The notes under the pieces are model-generated. The model saw nothing but the letters and a program-made list of their open reading frames with translations, was not told the origin of the DNA and did no database searches. DNA of 64,000 nucleotides from JACADW01 sp963747985 (lineage in GTDB: Bacteria; Acidobacteriota; UBA6911): the NCBI GenBank assembly GCA_963747985.1, contig CAVVHG010000006.1, positions 186,001 through 250,000 on the forward strand, read 5' to 3'. Shown here piece after piece: positions 53,165 through 62,045 of this stretch (the first letter of the stretch is position 1; the number at the start of each line of letters is the position of its first letter). A program made the position numbers and the translations under genes.

Positions 53165-56100
53165 GAATCTGCTTCCTGCTCGACAAGATTTTCCACAGGG
53201 GCCGCCGTGCCGTTGTGCCACTGAGAGCGGAAAAGCGCGACGAAGAGCTGCTGCAGGAGGTCGGCTCGCTGTCCCAGCAGGTCGAAGAGGTCATCCTGAT
53301 TGATGCGCAGGGCCGTACCCCCACGCGTGACCCGCGCGCTCAGGCTCAAGGGCAGGCGGGCGAAGGTCTCGCGGATCCCGATGGCATCGTGCGGTCCGAC
53401 GACGACGGACGGCAGATCCCGGGATGACTCCAGCGAGAGTTCGCCGGAGAGCAGGATGTGCAGAGCAGGAGGGTCAGTTTCCCTGAACAAGTACGAATCG
53501 GGCAGGAGCCGTATTTCCTCTGCGATCGATGCCAGGCTCAGCATGTCTTCTGCCGCGATACCGGTGAAGATGGGAACGGACCCGAGCGCGAGCACCTTGT
53601 CGATTGGTTTCAGACCGCTCGTCACGGCCGCGGTAGAGGAACGGGCGGCGGCTCCCCTGTCCACGACCCGTTCGCAGGCCGTCGACGCGCCGTCGCAGAG
53701 CAGGCGGAAGAGGCCCTGCACCAGCGCTGTGTTGTCGGCGAGCATCGTGCGGTATCGCTGACCGTGCAGGGCCAGAGATACGCATTTGGCGGTGGTGCGG
53801 ACCGTGGCGGACATCGGTTTTTCCTGCAGGACCTCCCCGAAGGCGATCGCGGCCGGCGCCTCCACCTCCCAGGACCGGCCGGCGAGGTTCCTGAATGCGA
53901 CCTGACCATCGAGCAGAAACAGGAAGTTTTCGGGCCGCCTGCCTTCATGATAGAGGACCCGGTCCGGTTCATGGCGCACCTGGTGCCCGACCCTGGCAAT
54001 GCGGAAGAGCTCGTCAACTGTGACGGATGCAAACAGCGGAAGGCGACGCATCCTGTTGACAACCTCGACGGTTGGCAAAGGCTCAACCCACAGCTTGCGC
54101 AGCGCCCCTTCCGGCAAGCGAAGCGCGGCGCGCACCCAGGATGCTGCCTCGAACACCCACCAGTCGTTTACGTCGCGTGTCGCAAGCACCCGCTCCAATT
54201 CTTCCTGCAGCGTTGCAAGCTTCCGCTGCCAGACGAAATAGATGGCGGCAGCAGACAGGATCGGATCCTTGTCATGGATCAGCCGCAGAATGGCTTCTTC
54301 CAGGCTTTTCGGGCTTTCTTTCGCCGCAGGAGCAGGTGGGCCGGCATCCCTATCCGGAGCGGTGCCTTCCAGGGCCAGGAGCATCCGTCTCCTCAATTCG
54401 CCTTTCAGGACATTGTCAAGGTACTCCAGGGCCGCGGCGCGGCCGCGGCCGTTTTCCTGCTCGATGACCATGCGAGCTGCAGCTATGTCCCTCCAGGGGT
54501 AGAGCAAGCTGAGCAGCTTGTAGACGCGATCCAAGGCGCGCTTCATCTTCTCGTCGAGGGCGCGAGCCGCAAGGGTTTCCTCCTGGAGGCCCTCTCCCTG
54601 CGGAAGATGGGCAGCGATAGCCCGATAGTGGTTATAGCGGTCGCATTCCTCCAGGGCATGCGCCTCAATCGGTTCGTGCCTCAAGTTGATTTGCGGCTGC
54701 GTCCGCCGAAGTCGCTCGAGAGCGGTGATGATCTTGAAACGCAGGAAGCCGTCCTGCTGGCCCAGGGCGTCGATGAGGATGTCAGCTGCCCGCTGGCACG
54801 GAATCAGGGCAACGGTGGCGGGGATGTGACGCCTCACCCAGATGTCCTCCTCCGGGTCGTTCAGGAAATGAGCCAGGATAGGAAGCACCGGCTCGCCGCA
54901 TCCCACCAGCACTTCGCGGGCGCTGCTCTTGAGCCGCCGGTCGCGGAGCAGTGAAACGAGCGTCGGCACGAATATGAAGTCGGCTGTCCCCAGTTGCCGG
55001 ACACTGCGCATCGCCTCCCCGGCCACCCCGGCGTGGCTGTCATGCAGCAGGGGGATCAGAAGCCTTCTGAAGTGGGGATGGGGAATGTGCCGGATGGCGA
55101 TTGCGAACTCGCGCCGCACCTCCGCGGCTGTCTCGCGAGGGTCGGAGACAAACTCGGTCAGAAGCTTCTCGGCGGCGCTCGTGTCCCCGTCGAGCGGGCT
55201 CGTAGCCAGTATCATCGCGGCCATCATGGCGATGCGGACATCCTTGTCCTGCAGGAGTGGTCGGACCAGATCCGTAACCTTTTCGTCGCGGATCGTTGCC
55301 AGGGCTCCCACTGCGGCGGCTCTTACCTCCGGACTGTCGTCTCCCAGCATGCGCTGGATGGCAGGGAGCCAGCGCGCTGCGGTTTCCGCGGGCATCGAAC
55401 CGATCAGGTTGAGTGCCCGCACCCGCACTGCCGAAGATTCGTGGTGGAGCAACAGGGGAGTGATCAGGTGGCGCCGGTCCAACGCTTCCAGCACGTCGAT
55501 GGCGTAAACCACCCTGTGGTCGTCGGGGCTCGCCAGCTCCTGAAGGAGGGTCTCGATGGTGGAGAGATCCGCGGCTGCAAGCCGGACCTCCGCGGGTTTC
55601 ATCTCCTGCGTCTCGATGCTGTGGCGGAAGGCCGCCAGGTAGCCTTGCTTGGCACGAAGAGCGACGAATATCCAGGTCGCCGTGATCAAAATGCTCACAT
55701 AGCTGACCTGTTGCCAGCCGAGCGCCAATCCCCAGGGCTTGATCAGGAGCAGGAGCAGCACCGCTCCCAGGCCCTTGGCAAATCGGTCGACGGTCACGTC
55801 CACGAAAGGCTTCGCCTCGAACTTCATCTCGGCGGGCAGCGGCATGTACAGGATTTCACGGGTGGTCTTGTCGACGGTGTAACGCAGCGACGTGTCCAGG
55901 GCACGGGCGAGGGCGGGCGCCCAGATCGCCGCGTTGAACAGCATGACGATCGCGGTAGTTCCCAGGCTGAATGGCAGAAGCAGCAGGGCAAATCCGATCC
56001 CGAGATAGCGATGGATCCGGCTGGTGAGGAGGATCTGGATGCCGAAGCCGGCGACTGACGCCCAGAACTGGACCCGCGCCAGGATCGCGGTGATGGCATT

Positions 56101-56907
56101 GGTTTCATCCGGTCCAAAGGAAGCGTCCAAAGCCATATTGAACTGCTGCTCTATGATAGCCGCGCCGATCGCGGCAAAACTGATCACGAGCGCGATCATC
56201 TGCAGGTGTTTGGACTGTCGCAGCAGTTCAATAGCGCGCTTGGCCCCGACGCCCTTTTCCTGCTCGGTGGCTGCGATCATTGCGTCGTCTGCGATCTCCT
56301 CCCGGCTGATGACGAGGACGACGACCATGACGCAGAGCAACATGACGCCGGCCGCGATGAGGACCAGGTTGTTGGTACCGAGCGGCTTGGCCAGTTGGTC
56401 AGTGACGAACGAGCCGGCGATCCCTCCGAGCGAGGCTCCTCCGCCGATGAACCCGAAGAGCCGCTTGGCCTGGCGTGGATCGTAAACGACGTTGGCGACG
56501 GTCCAGAACTGGCTTATGAGCAGGATGCCCAGCATCGTATTGCCGTAAAGGTAGAATGCGACCGAAACCCACTCCTCGCCTGTCCGGAAGAGGAAATAGA
56601 AAATGAGCAGTACTCCCGCAATCCCCGTCTGAATAATCGGGATACACCAGCGTCTCGGAAGCCGGCTCACGAGCCAGGCGTAGCCGGCCATGAGTATCCC
56701 GACGAGAAGACCTGCGGCGAGCTGCACATAGGGCAGGTTGTCGGCACCCAGATGCGAGATGAACTTGGAGCGGGTGACCGGTTTCACGACGTTCCAGGTC
56801 ATCATCGCCAGGAACGAGTAGAAGAACATCAGGAGCGCCGTGCGGCCTTCTTTGCCGCGGACCTGTCCCACGGTCGCCAGCAAACGCTGCAGGAATGGTT
56901 CACCCAT
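53161..56907 (-). CDS. Nucleotide-transporter-like / HEAT-repeat / dual cNMP-domain fusion protein
   Basis: 1248 residues with three parts. Residues about 20-440 are 11-12 membrane helices resembling the Npt1/Npt2 (ATP/ADP translocase, TLC) carriers. Residues about 445-740 are HEAT-type helical repeats (SSAVRVRALNLIGSMP, DDSPEVRAAAVGALATIRDE). Two cyclic-nucleotide-binding-like domains follow at about 954-1065 and 1110-1220. The first has FGEVLQEKPMSATVRT, where the usual phosphate-binding Arg is absent, so ligand binding is doubtful. The protein may sense or regulate transport; direction and substrate are unknown. A TATTAT -10 lies eight bases before the ATG, and GAGGGG is also present. It starts a series with two UroD-like genes and a symporter. 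Confidence 0.85.
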   Translation of the reverse strand: MGEPFLQRLLATVGQVRGKEGRTALLMFFYSFLAMMTWNVVKPVTRSKFISHLGADNLPYVQLAAGLLVGILMAGYAWLVSRLPRRWCIPIIQTGIAGVLLIFYFLFRTGEEWVSVAFYLYGNTMLGILLISQFWTVANVVYDPRQAKRLFGFIGGGASLGGIAGSFVTDQLAKPLGTNNLVLIAAGVMLLCVMVVVLVISREEIADDAMIAATEQEKGVGAKRAIELLRQSKHLQMIALVISFAAIGAAIIEQQFNMALDASFGPDETNAITAILARVQFWASVAGFGIQILLTSRIHRYLGIGFALLLLPFSLGTTAIVMLFNAAIWAPALARALDTSLRYTVDKTTREILYMPLPAEMKFEAKPFVDVTVDRFAKGLGAVLLLLLIKPWGLALGWQQVSYVSILITATWIFVALRAKQGYLAAFRHSIETQEMKPAEVRLAAADLSTIETLLQELASPDDHRVVYAIDVLEALDRRHLITPLLLHHESSAVRVRALNLIGSMPAETAARWLPAIQRMLGDDSPEVRAAAVGALATIRDEKVTDLVRPLLQDKDVRIAMMAAMILATSPLDGDTSAAEKLLTEFVSDPRETAAEVRREFAIAIRHIPHPHFRRLLIPLLHDSHAGVAGEAMRSVRQLGTADFIFVPTLVSLLRDRRLKSSAREVLVGCGEPVLPILAHFLNDPEEDIWVRRHIPATVALIPCQRAADILIDALGQQDGFLRFKIITALERLRRTQPQINLRHEPIEAHALEECDRYNHYRAIAAHLPQGEGLQEETLAARALDEKMKRALDRVYKLLSLLYPWRDIAAARMVIEQENGRGRAAALEYLDNVLKGELRRRMLLALEGTAPDRDAGPPAPAAKESPKSLEEAILRLIHDKDPILSAAAIYFVWQRKLATLQEELERVLATRDVNDWWVFEAASWVRAALRLPEGALRKLWVEPLPTVEVVNRMRRLPLFASVTVDELFRIARVGHQVRHEPDRVLYHEGRRPENFLFLLDGQVAFRNLAGRSWEVEAPAAIAFGEVLQEKPMSATVRTTAKCVSLALHGQRYRTMLADNTALVQGLFRLLCDGASTACERVVDRGAAARSSTAAVTSGLKPIDKVLALGSVPIFTGIAAEDMLSLASIAEEIRLLPDSYLFRETDPPALHILLSGELSLESSRDLPSVVVGPHDAIGIRETFARLPLSLSARVTRGGTALRINQDDLFDLLGQRADLLQQLFVALFRSQWHNGTAAPVENLVEQEADS

Positions 56908-56915
56908 GACCCCTC

Positions 56916-56921
56916 ATAATA
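56916..56921 (-). promoter_or_regulatory. -10 element close to the 56907 start
   Basis: TATTAT on the minus strand lies eight bases before the ATG at 56907, placing transcription initiation at or within two bases of the start codon. Confidence 0.45.
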
Positions 56922-56947
56922 GCGCGATCGGGCCCGCCGTCACCCCC

Positions 56948-56988
56948 GAAATTGGAATTTCAGGGTCTGACCCTGAAATTCCAATTTC
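56948..56988. repeat. Perfect 19-bp palindrome between divergent genes
   Basis: Two 19-base arms (56948-56966 and 56970-56988) are exact reverse complements around CTG; each contains GAATTTCAGGGT or its complement. It lies between the divergent promoters at 56916 and 56995. It looks like a mobile REP-type palindrome, but a terminator or operator is also possible. No transposase is nearby. Confidence 0.65.
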
Positions 56989-56991
56989 CTG

Positions 56992-57000
56992 TGCTAGACT
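56992..57000 (+). promoter_or_regulatory. Extended -10 promoter for the 57007 gene
   Basis: TGC followed by TAGACT (hexamer 56995-57000) ends six bases before the ATG at 57007. Transcription would begin at the start codon, giving a leaderless message. Confidence 0.5.
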
Positions 57001-57006
57001 GGGCGC

Positions 57007-58368
57007 ATGAGCCCAAACATGAATTCCGGCATGACTCAGTCCCGTTCGCTCTCGCGCCGCAGCTTCATGGAAAAGTCAGTCGTCGCGGCAGCTGCAGCCC
57101 CCATCATGATAGGTGCCCTGAAACCTCGATACGCCTCGGGCCAGGCAGGTGTCGGCCCGAACGACCGGATCCGCGTCGCACTCATCGGATCCGGCGGCAT
57201 GGGAAGGGGGGACCTGGATACCTTCTTCCGCAATGCCGAAGTGGACTGTGCGGTCATCTGCGATGTCGATGACGCGATGATTGCGAAGGGTATCTCGGAG
57301 GTGGGGAAGAGGCGTGACAAGGCTCCCGATACGGTGAAGGATTTTCGCCGCGTTCTCGATCGCAAAGATGTCGATGCCGTGATCGTCGCCACGCCCGATC
57401 ACTGGCACGCATTGCCCACCGTCATGGCCTGCCAGGCGGGTAAGGACGTTTATGTCGAGAAGCCCCTGGCGACGAGCATCGCAGAAGGCCGGGCAATGCT
57501 CGAAGCAGCCAGGAAGCATAACCGTGTAGTCCAGATGGGCACGCAATGGCGGAGCGGCGAGCACTGGGCCAAGGCGGTCGAGTTTGTTCAGTCGGGTAAG
57601 CTCGGCAAGGTGGGTACGGTCCGCGGCTGGGCCTACCATGACTGGCTCGGCAGCATCGGCAACCCGCCTGACGGGGATCCGCCGCCGGGAGTCGACTACG
57701 ACATGTGGCTGGGGCCTGCGCCGAGACGCCCGTTTAACCCGAACCGCTTCCATTTCAACTTTCGGTGGTTCTGGGATTACGCGGGCGGTCTGATGACCGA
57801 TTGGGGAGTCCACCTGATCAACGTTATGCTTTGGGCCATGGGCCCCGAGTTGCCCAAGTCGGTCATGTCCAGCGGCGGCAAGTATGTTCTGACGGACAAT
57901 TCCGAAACCCCGGACACGCAGACGACCGTATATGAGTTCCCGAGCTATACCCTGATCTGGGAACACAAGGTCGGGATCGGCGTCGGCCTGAACGGCCGGC
58001 CCTGGGGTATCTCCTTCAGCGGCACCGAGGGAACGATGATCCTCGACGATCGGGGTTGGGAGATCATTCCCGAGCCGAAGAAGAAGAGCCTCGAAGCTCA
58101 GACGTACCCGGGGAGCCCCGACGCGCGACCCGCGCACGTGCGCAATTTCCTCGATTGCGTCAAATCACGTCAGCAGCCGGTGGAAAACCTGGCTGTGGGA
58201 CATCACGTATCGACCGTGGCGCACCTGGGCAATATCGCGCTGCGTTCAGGGCACAATCTCGCCTGGGATAACCAGAAGGAGCGCATCCCGAACGACAAGC
58301 AGGCGGACCGCCTCGTCGGCGTAGCCTATCGAAAGCCCTGGAAGCTGCCATACTACCCACGTGCCTGA
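57007..58368 (+). CDS. Gfo/Idh/MocA oxidoreductase with Tat leader
   Basis: 453 residues, paralogue of 21369-22730. The leader SRRSFMEKSVVAAAAAP is a twin-arginine signal. The Rossmann motif VALIGSGGMGRGDL, the EKPLA lysine region (VEKPLATSIAEG) and WDYAGGLMTDWGVHLIN are intact. The enzyme should act in the periplasm on a glycoside or sugar with bound NAD(P). It is divergent from the 1248-residue fusion gene. A strong hairpin follows at 58416-58437. Confidence 0.88.
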   Translation: MSPNMNSGMTQSRSLSRRSFMEKSVVAAAAAPIMIGALKPRYASGQAGVGPNDRIRVALIGSGGMGRGDLDTFFRNAEVDCAVICDVDDAMIAKGISEVGKRRDKAPDTVKDFRRVLDRKDVDAVIVATPDHWHALPTVMACQAGKDVYVEKPLATSIAEGRAMLEAARKHNRVVQMGTQWRSGEHWAKAVEFVQSGKLGKVGTVRGWAYHDWLGSIGNPPDGDPPPGVDYDMWLGPAPRRPFNPNRFHFNFRWFWDYAGGLMTDWGVHLINVMLWAMGPELPKSVMSSGGKYVLTDNSETPDTQTTVYEFPSYTLIWEHKVGIGVGLNGRPWGISFSGTEGTMILDDRGWEIIPEPKKKSLEAQTYPGSPDARPAHVRNFLDCVKSRQQPVENLAVGHHVSTVAHLGNIALRSGHNLAWDNQKERIPNDKQADRLVGVAYRKPWKLPYYPRA

Positions 58369-58415
58369 TGGCGCCGCGTAAGTCCGGAGCCGAACAGGTC
58401 CCGACAGCCTGAATC

Positions 58416-58437
58416 CCGGGAGAACGCCCTCTCCCGG
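58416..58437 (+). terminator. Hairpin after the Gfo/Idh gene
   Basis: CCGGGAGA and TCTCCCGG form an eight-base perfect stem with a six-base loop, followed by TTA only. It lies 48 bases after the stop and probably ends transcription. Confidence 0.5.
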
Positions 58438-58454
58438 TTATCGGAGCCGCTTTC

Positions 58455-58560
58455 TCAGGCTCGGTCCGCCGGGAGGCGAACGATCGTCTTCAGTTTCGCC
58501 GGCGCGACCCGAGCGGGGTCGTTCATGTAAATCTCGTGTCCCGGACACTTGGTCCGCAGC
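58455..58560 (-). pseudogene. C-terminal remnant of a GyrI-like effector-binding protein
   Basis: On the minus strand a short frame reads GHEIYMNDPARVAPAKLK then TIVRLPADRA and a stop. This is the usual ending of GyrI-like (AraC effector-binding) domains (EIYLNDPRxTPPEKLKTxIxLPV). Only about 35 codons are recognisable; upstream the frame reaches a stop within about 20 codons and the rest of the domain is absent. It is probably a deletion relic in the gap before the radical SAM gene. Confidence 0.45.
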
Positions 58561-58693
58561 CCCGCCGATTCTCCGCTACAGCCGTCACGATTGTGACAAA
58601 TCTTTTACCGTCCTCCCCGGGGCTGGTGGGCGATGATTACAGGTTATACCAGATGGGCGGTAGCCCGCAGTGTTCGACAGGAGATACAGAATC

Positions 58694-60355
58694 ATGGAAT
58701 TGACACCTCACCCGAAGGGCACAAACGCACGGATCCTTCTGACCTCCGTTTTCGGCCCCTATGCGCAGGACGACGAGTACGGCAGCCGATCGATCAACCC
58801 AATGGAGCTATACCACAACCAGGTGACCCGCGTGCAGGGGCCCTTCTCGCTTCGCATGTTCCACCGCTCCTGGGGGATCATGATGATTCAGTCCAACATC
58901 GCCGCGCCGTCGACGCTGCTGGACTTCCCGACCCTCGAACAGTTCGTCGCCGAGCTGCGCGATCATGATTACGATATCGTCGGCATCAGCTCGATCATTC
59001 CGAATGTGAAGAAGGTCCGGAAGATGTGCCAACTGGTCCGGGAACTGAAGCCTGCTGCCACAATCGTCGTTGGCGGTCATGTTTCAAACCTTCCCGGCGT
59101 CGAGGCGAAGATTGATGCGGACTACATAGTGCGGGGAGACGGAATCTCCTGGTTCCGCCGATTCCTGGGCCAGAGCGAGGCCGAGCCGATCGAGCATCCG
59201 GAGATCCTTTCGGGTTTTGGCGGACGCACGCTGGGTGTGCCGCTCAGCAAGCGGCCCGGCGACACCGCAGCCGTGCTCATCCCCTCGGTGGGCTGTCCCG
59301 TGGGCTGCAATTTCTGTGCGACGTCGGCAATGTTCGGAGGCAAAGGTCATCATGTGAATTTCTACAACACCGGCCGTGAACTGTTCGACATCATGTGTCG
59401 CATCGAAGCGCGCCTGGGCGTTCATTCGTTCTTCGTGATGGACGAGAACTTCCTGCTGCACCGCTCCAGGGCGCTCGAGCTGCTCGAGCTGATGAAGGCC
59501 AACGGAAAATCCTGGTCCCAGTATGTTTTCACGTCCGGCCGCGTTCTTCAGAGCTACACGATCGAGGAGCTGATCGGGCTCGGGATTTCGTGGGTCTGGA
59601 TGGGACTCGAGGGAGAGGAGAGCACTTACGCCAAACTGCGGCACGTCGACACGCACGAGCTGGTCCGAACCCTGCAATCGCACGGCATCCGCGTGCTGGG
59701 TTCCAGCATCATCGGACTGGAAAACCACACCGCCGGCAATATCGACGACGTTATCGAGCATGCCGTCAGTCATGCCACCGACTTCCACCAGTTCATGCTG
59801 TACACGCCAGTGCCGGGCACGCCGCTGTATGCCGAACACAGGGAAAGGGGGACGTTAATTGAGGACATCGAAGATGCGGACACGCACGGTCAGTACCAGT
59901 TCAACTTCCGCCATCCTCACATCTCGCGCGAGCAGTCGGGCGAGTTTCTCCTCCGCGCCTTCCACCGCGACTACCATGTGAACGGTCCGAGCGTGCTCCG
60001 CATTGCGCGCACCACCTTCCAGGGATATCAACGTTACAAGAATCATCCGGATGCCCGCGTTCGCGAACGGTTCCTTCGCGAAGCCCGCACGCTTCCCCTT
60101 GTGTACCCCGGGGCCTTGTGGGCCATGGAGAAGTATTTCAGGAATTCCAATGCCGCGCTTTCGGCGCGGGTCCGAAAGCTGCGCTCCGAATTCCACCTCG
60201 AGTTCGGTCTGAGATCCTGGCTCGCCGCACACTTCGGCGGCCCGGCGGTCCGTGCGATTGTGCGCCGGGAGGAAAAGCGGCTGGAGCGCGGCTGGAGCTA
60301 CCAGCCTCCATTCTTCCTTGAACGGCGCAACTGGGAACCGGCACCTCAGAATTGA
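58694..60355 (+). CDS. B12-binding-domain radical SAM enzyme
   Basis: 553 residues from the ATG at 58694, with GGAG about ten bases upstream. The N-terminal half contains a cobalamin-binding-type fold (HDYDIVGISSIIPNVKKVRK, IVVGGHVSN). The radical SAM cluster motif CxxxCxxC is in VGCPVGCNFCATS near residues 200-207. Downstream segments (FFVMDENFLLH, VWMGLEGEE, YTPVPGTPLY) match the barrel of this large family, which performs methylations and ring rearrangements in lipids, hopanoids and natural products. The N-terminus lacks the DxHxxG cobalamin motif, so B12 binding is uncertain. The substrate is unknown; the gene stands alone. Confidence 0.85.
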   Translation: MELTPHPKGTNARILLTSVFGPYAQDDEYGSRSINPMELYHNQVTRVQGPFSLRMFHRSWGIMMIQSNIAAPSTLLDFPTLEQFVAELRDHDYDIVGISSIIPNVKKVRKMCQLVRELKPAATIVVGGHVSNLPGVEAKIDADYIVRGDGISWFRRFLGQSEAEPIEHPEILSGFGGRTLGVPLSKRPGDTAAVLIPSVGCPVGCNFCATSAMFGGKGHHVNFYNTGRELFDIMCRIEARLGVHSFFVMDENFLLHRSRALELLELMKANGKSWSQYVFTSGRVLQSYTIEELIGLGISWVWMGLEGEESTYAKLRHVDTHELVRTLQSHGIRVLGSSIIGLENHTAGNIDDVIEHAVSHATDFHQFMLYTPVPGTPLYAEHRERGTLIEDIEDADTHGQYQFNFRHPHISREQSGEFLLRAFHRDYHVNGPSVLRIARTTFQGYQRYKNHPDARVRERFLREARTLPLVYPGALWAMEKYFRNSNAALSARVRKLRSEFHLEFGLRSWLAAHFGGPAVRAIVRREEKRLERGWSYQPPFFLERRNWEPAPQN

Positions 60356-60430
60356 GGAGACAGGCAGGTCTGTTAGGCCTGACCTTCGAGCGACCAATAT
60401 GCGTGGACCAGCAAATCTGTCCCTCATGTC

Positions 60431-60690
60431 TATGGAACGGGCCTACAGCCCTCGGTCCCCGCTGTTCCATGCAGACCCGAGGCTTCGCCTCGGGCTGGTA
60501 TGAGGACGCGCCTTCAGCGCGCTGTAGCCGGTTTGAATAGGGTTCCCAGGGCCGGAGGCCCGGCCTCATACCAGCCTGGCGCAACGCGCCAGGTTTCGGA
60601 ATCAACAACGGTTTCGAGGGCTGAAAGCCCGTTTCACAGAAAGAACGAAGATAGTTTCAGGGGCCGGAGGCGCATCCGCCTTTTCTACGC
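60431..60690 (+). repeat. Compound palindromic repeat, copy B
   Basis: Carries the same ordered hairpin modules as 5854-6265: GGGCCTACAGCCC, CCCGAGGCTTCGCCTCGGG, GCGCCTTCAGCGC, GGGCCGGAGGCCC, CCTGGCGCAACGCGCCAGG and GAGGGCTGAAAGCCC. The second stem differs from copy A by paired changes that preserve base pairing. It lacks the extra 175-base segment of copy A. It follows a plus-strand gene and lies at the 3' end of the minus-strand ThyA-like gene. Confidence 0.7.
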
Positions 60691-61653
60691 CTGGTAGCGG
60701 CCGCTGGTCAGGCCCTCGATCAGATCAGACAGGATGGCGCGCGATTCAGGGGTGAATCGCCACTGCTGCTCCTGCGAAAGCTCCTCCAGCTGCGGGAGTA
60801 TGAGAGACTCCTTTATCCTGTCGCTGGCGAGTGAGCCGGAGGCGAAGGATTCGGCAGTAAACTTCTCGAAGAAGTCTCGTACTCCTTTCTCCTTGCTGCC
60901 GCGGATCTTGTCGAAATCCATCCCGTAGATGTGCAGCGATGTGGAGTAATCGGCGTAACTGCCCACGCGTGTCGGGATGCCCGTCTTCCGTTCGATCTGC
61001 TGCGCCAGGATCTGCTGGAGAAAGGTCAGGGCGAGCACGTTGTCGCACCATGCCTTGTAGAGATCGCGTGACCGCCATCGCGTGTCCATGTTCAGGACCA
61101 GGTTCCCCTGCTCGTCCATCGGGCAGCGAAGCTGTACCTCCCCCAGGCACGGCAGATCCTCCATGAGATACGTGTCGAGTTCAGGCACCCGGGTCGTGGC
61201 CACGGCTCTCCGTGTGATCGGCCGCTCGACGACGCGCTCGACAAGCTTCTCGATCTGGTTAACGACGCTGCCATCGGCAAGAGGATATGAGAAGAGCCTT
61301 TGATGGTACGAGTACGGCCATTCGTTCGGTATTTCGCCCCGTCGCAGCCCGTCGCGGAGCTTCGCGAAAGGCACCACGAGGTGATCCTTCACACCAAGGA
61401 TTTCAGCGATGTACTTGCCGATCTCGCAGAATGAAATCCGGGGGTAGCGCGGCTGGGAGAACGGGTCTTTGACCTCTATCAGCACCCTGGCGTCCCGGCT
61501 CGGCGGGTCGATGAAGCCGCCCTGCAGATCTTTCCGGTCGTACTCCGTGCGGATCGTCATGCCGTGATGCCACACGAGGTCCATGGCCTTGAAGAAGGCC
61601 TCCGGGATTGAATCGGCTACCACGTGGAAACTGGGGATCCTGCCGTCGCTCAT
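60685..61653 (-). CDS. Divergent thymidylate synthase-like protein
   Basis: 322 residues from the ATG at 61653 with an AGGAG site. Residues 150-245 recall thymidylate synthase: TYLMEDLPCLGEVQLRCP with Cys169 where the catalytic Cys lies, RWRSRDLYKAWCDNVLALTFL in place of the RSxDxxxGxPFN block, and SLHIYG in place of GDAHIY. The His after the catalytic Cys and the Asp of GDAHIY are not conserved, so ordinary dTMP synthesis is doubtful; a pyrimidine hydroxymethylase-like or non-catalytic role is possible. The N-terminal 140 residues do not resemble ThyA. Confidence 0.6.
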   Translation of the reverse strand: MSDGRIPSFHVVADSIPEAFFKAMDLVWHHGMTIRTEYDRKDLQGGFIDPPSRDARVLIEVKDPFSQPRYPRISFCEIGKYIAEILGVKDHLVVPFAKLRDGLRRGEIPNEWPYSYHQRLFSYPLADGSVVNQIEKLVERVVERPITRRAVATTRVPELDTYLMEDLPCLGEVQLRCPMDEQGNLVLNMDTRWRSRDLYKAWCDNVLALTFLQQILAQQIERKTGIPTRVGSYADYSTSLHIYGMDFDKIRGSKEKGVRDFFEKFTAESFASGSLASDRIKESLILPQLEELSQEQQWRFTPESRAILSDLIEGLTSGRYQA

Positions 61654-62045
61654 CTGTCGACTCCTAATGCGGCGCATCCTGCCGGCGGCGGCCGCGTTGG
61701 GGGATTGTATGCTTCAGCCTCCTCGCGCGGCAACGCCGAAATGAGCGGCGGGCGGCGGTTACGCACCACCGGCGCGGACGCTACTCGGGCTGGTCTGCTT
61801 TGGCGATGTCGAAGACGTTTTTCCCGCCTCTCATCGGAACGCATTCGTGTCAGCTTCGCGCCGACTCCCGGATTGTGCTTCACAGGTGTTGATTCGAGCC
61901 AACCAAACAGCACGCACTTGCGTCTAAAGGGGAGGTCGGGAAAATGGCGTAACTTCCAGTGACTCCCGATCGTATTTTAGGAGTTCAAAGAGTGCTGCGA
62001 AACCGGCTCCATGGGGCAAACCCTGGAGCCACACAGGAGTCTGTC
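61654..62045. other. Intergenic region without an identified gene
   Basis: Nearly 400 bases between the divergent ThyA-like and small secreted protein genes. An open frame on the minus strand (about 61650-61913) is Arg-rich and unconvincing. A CCGGCGCGGACGC half-palindrome near 61768 recalls the GCGCGGAC hairpins at 19644 and 39190. The promoter of the 62046 gene is probably near TATTTT at about 61973. Confidence 0.4.

Noticed and set aside
53458..54954. A 498-codon plus-strand frame opposite the cNMP/HEAT region
   Set aside because: Antisense shadow with no recognisable domain.
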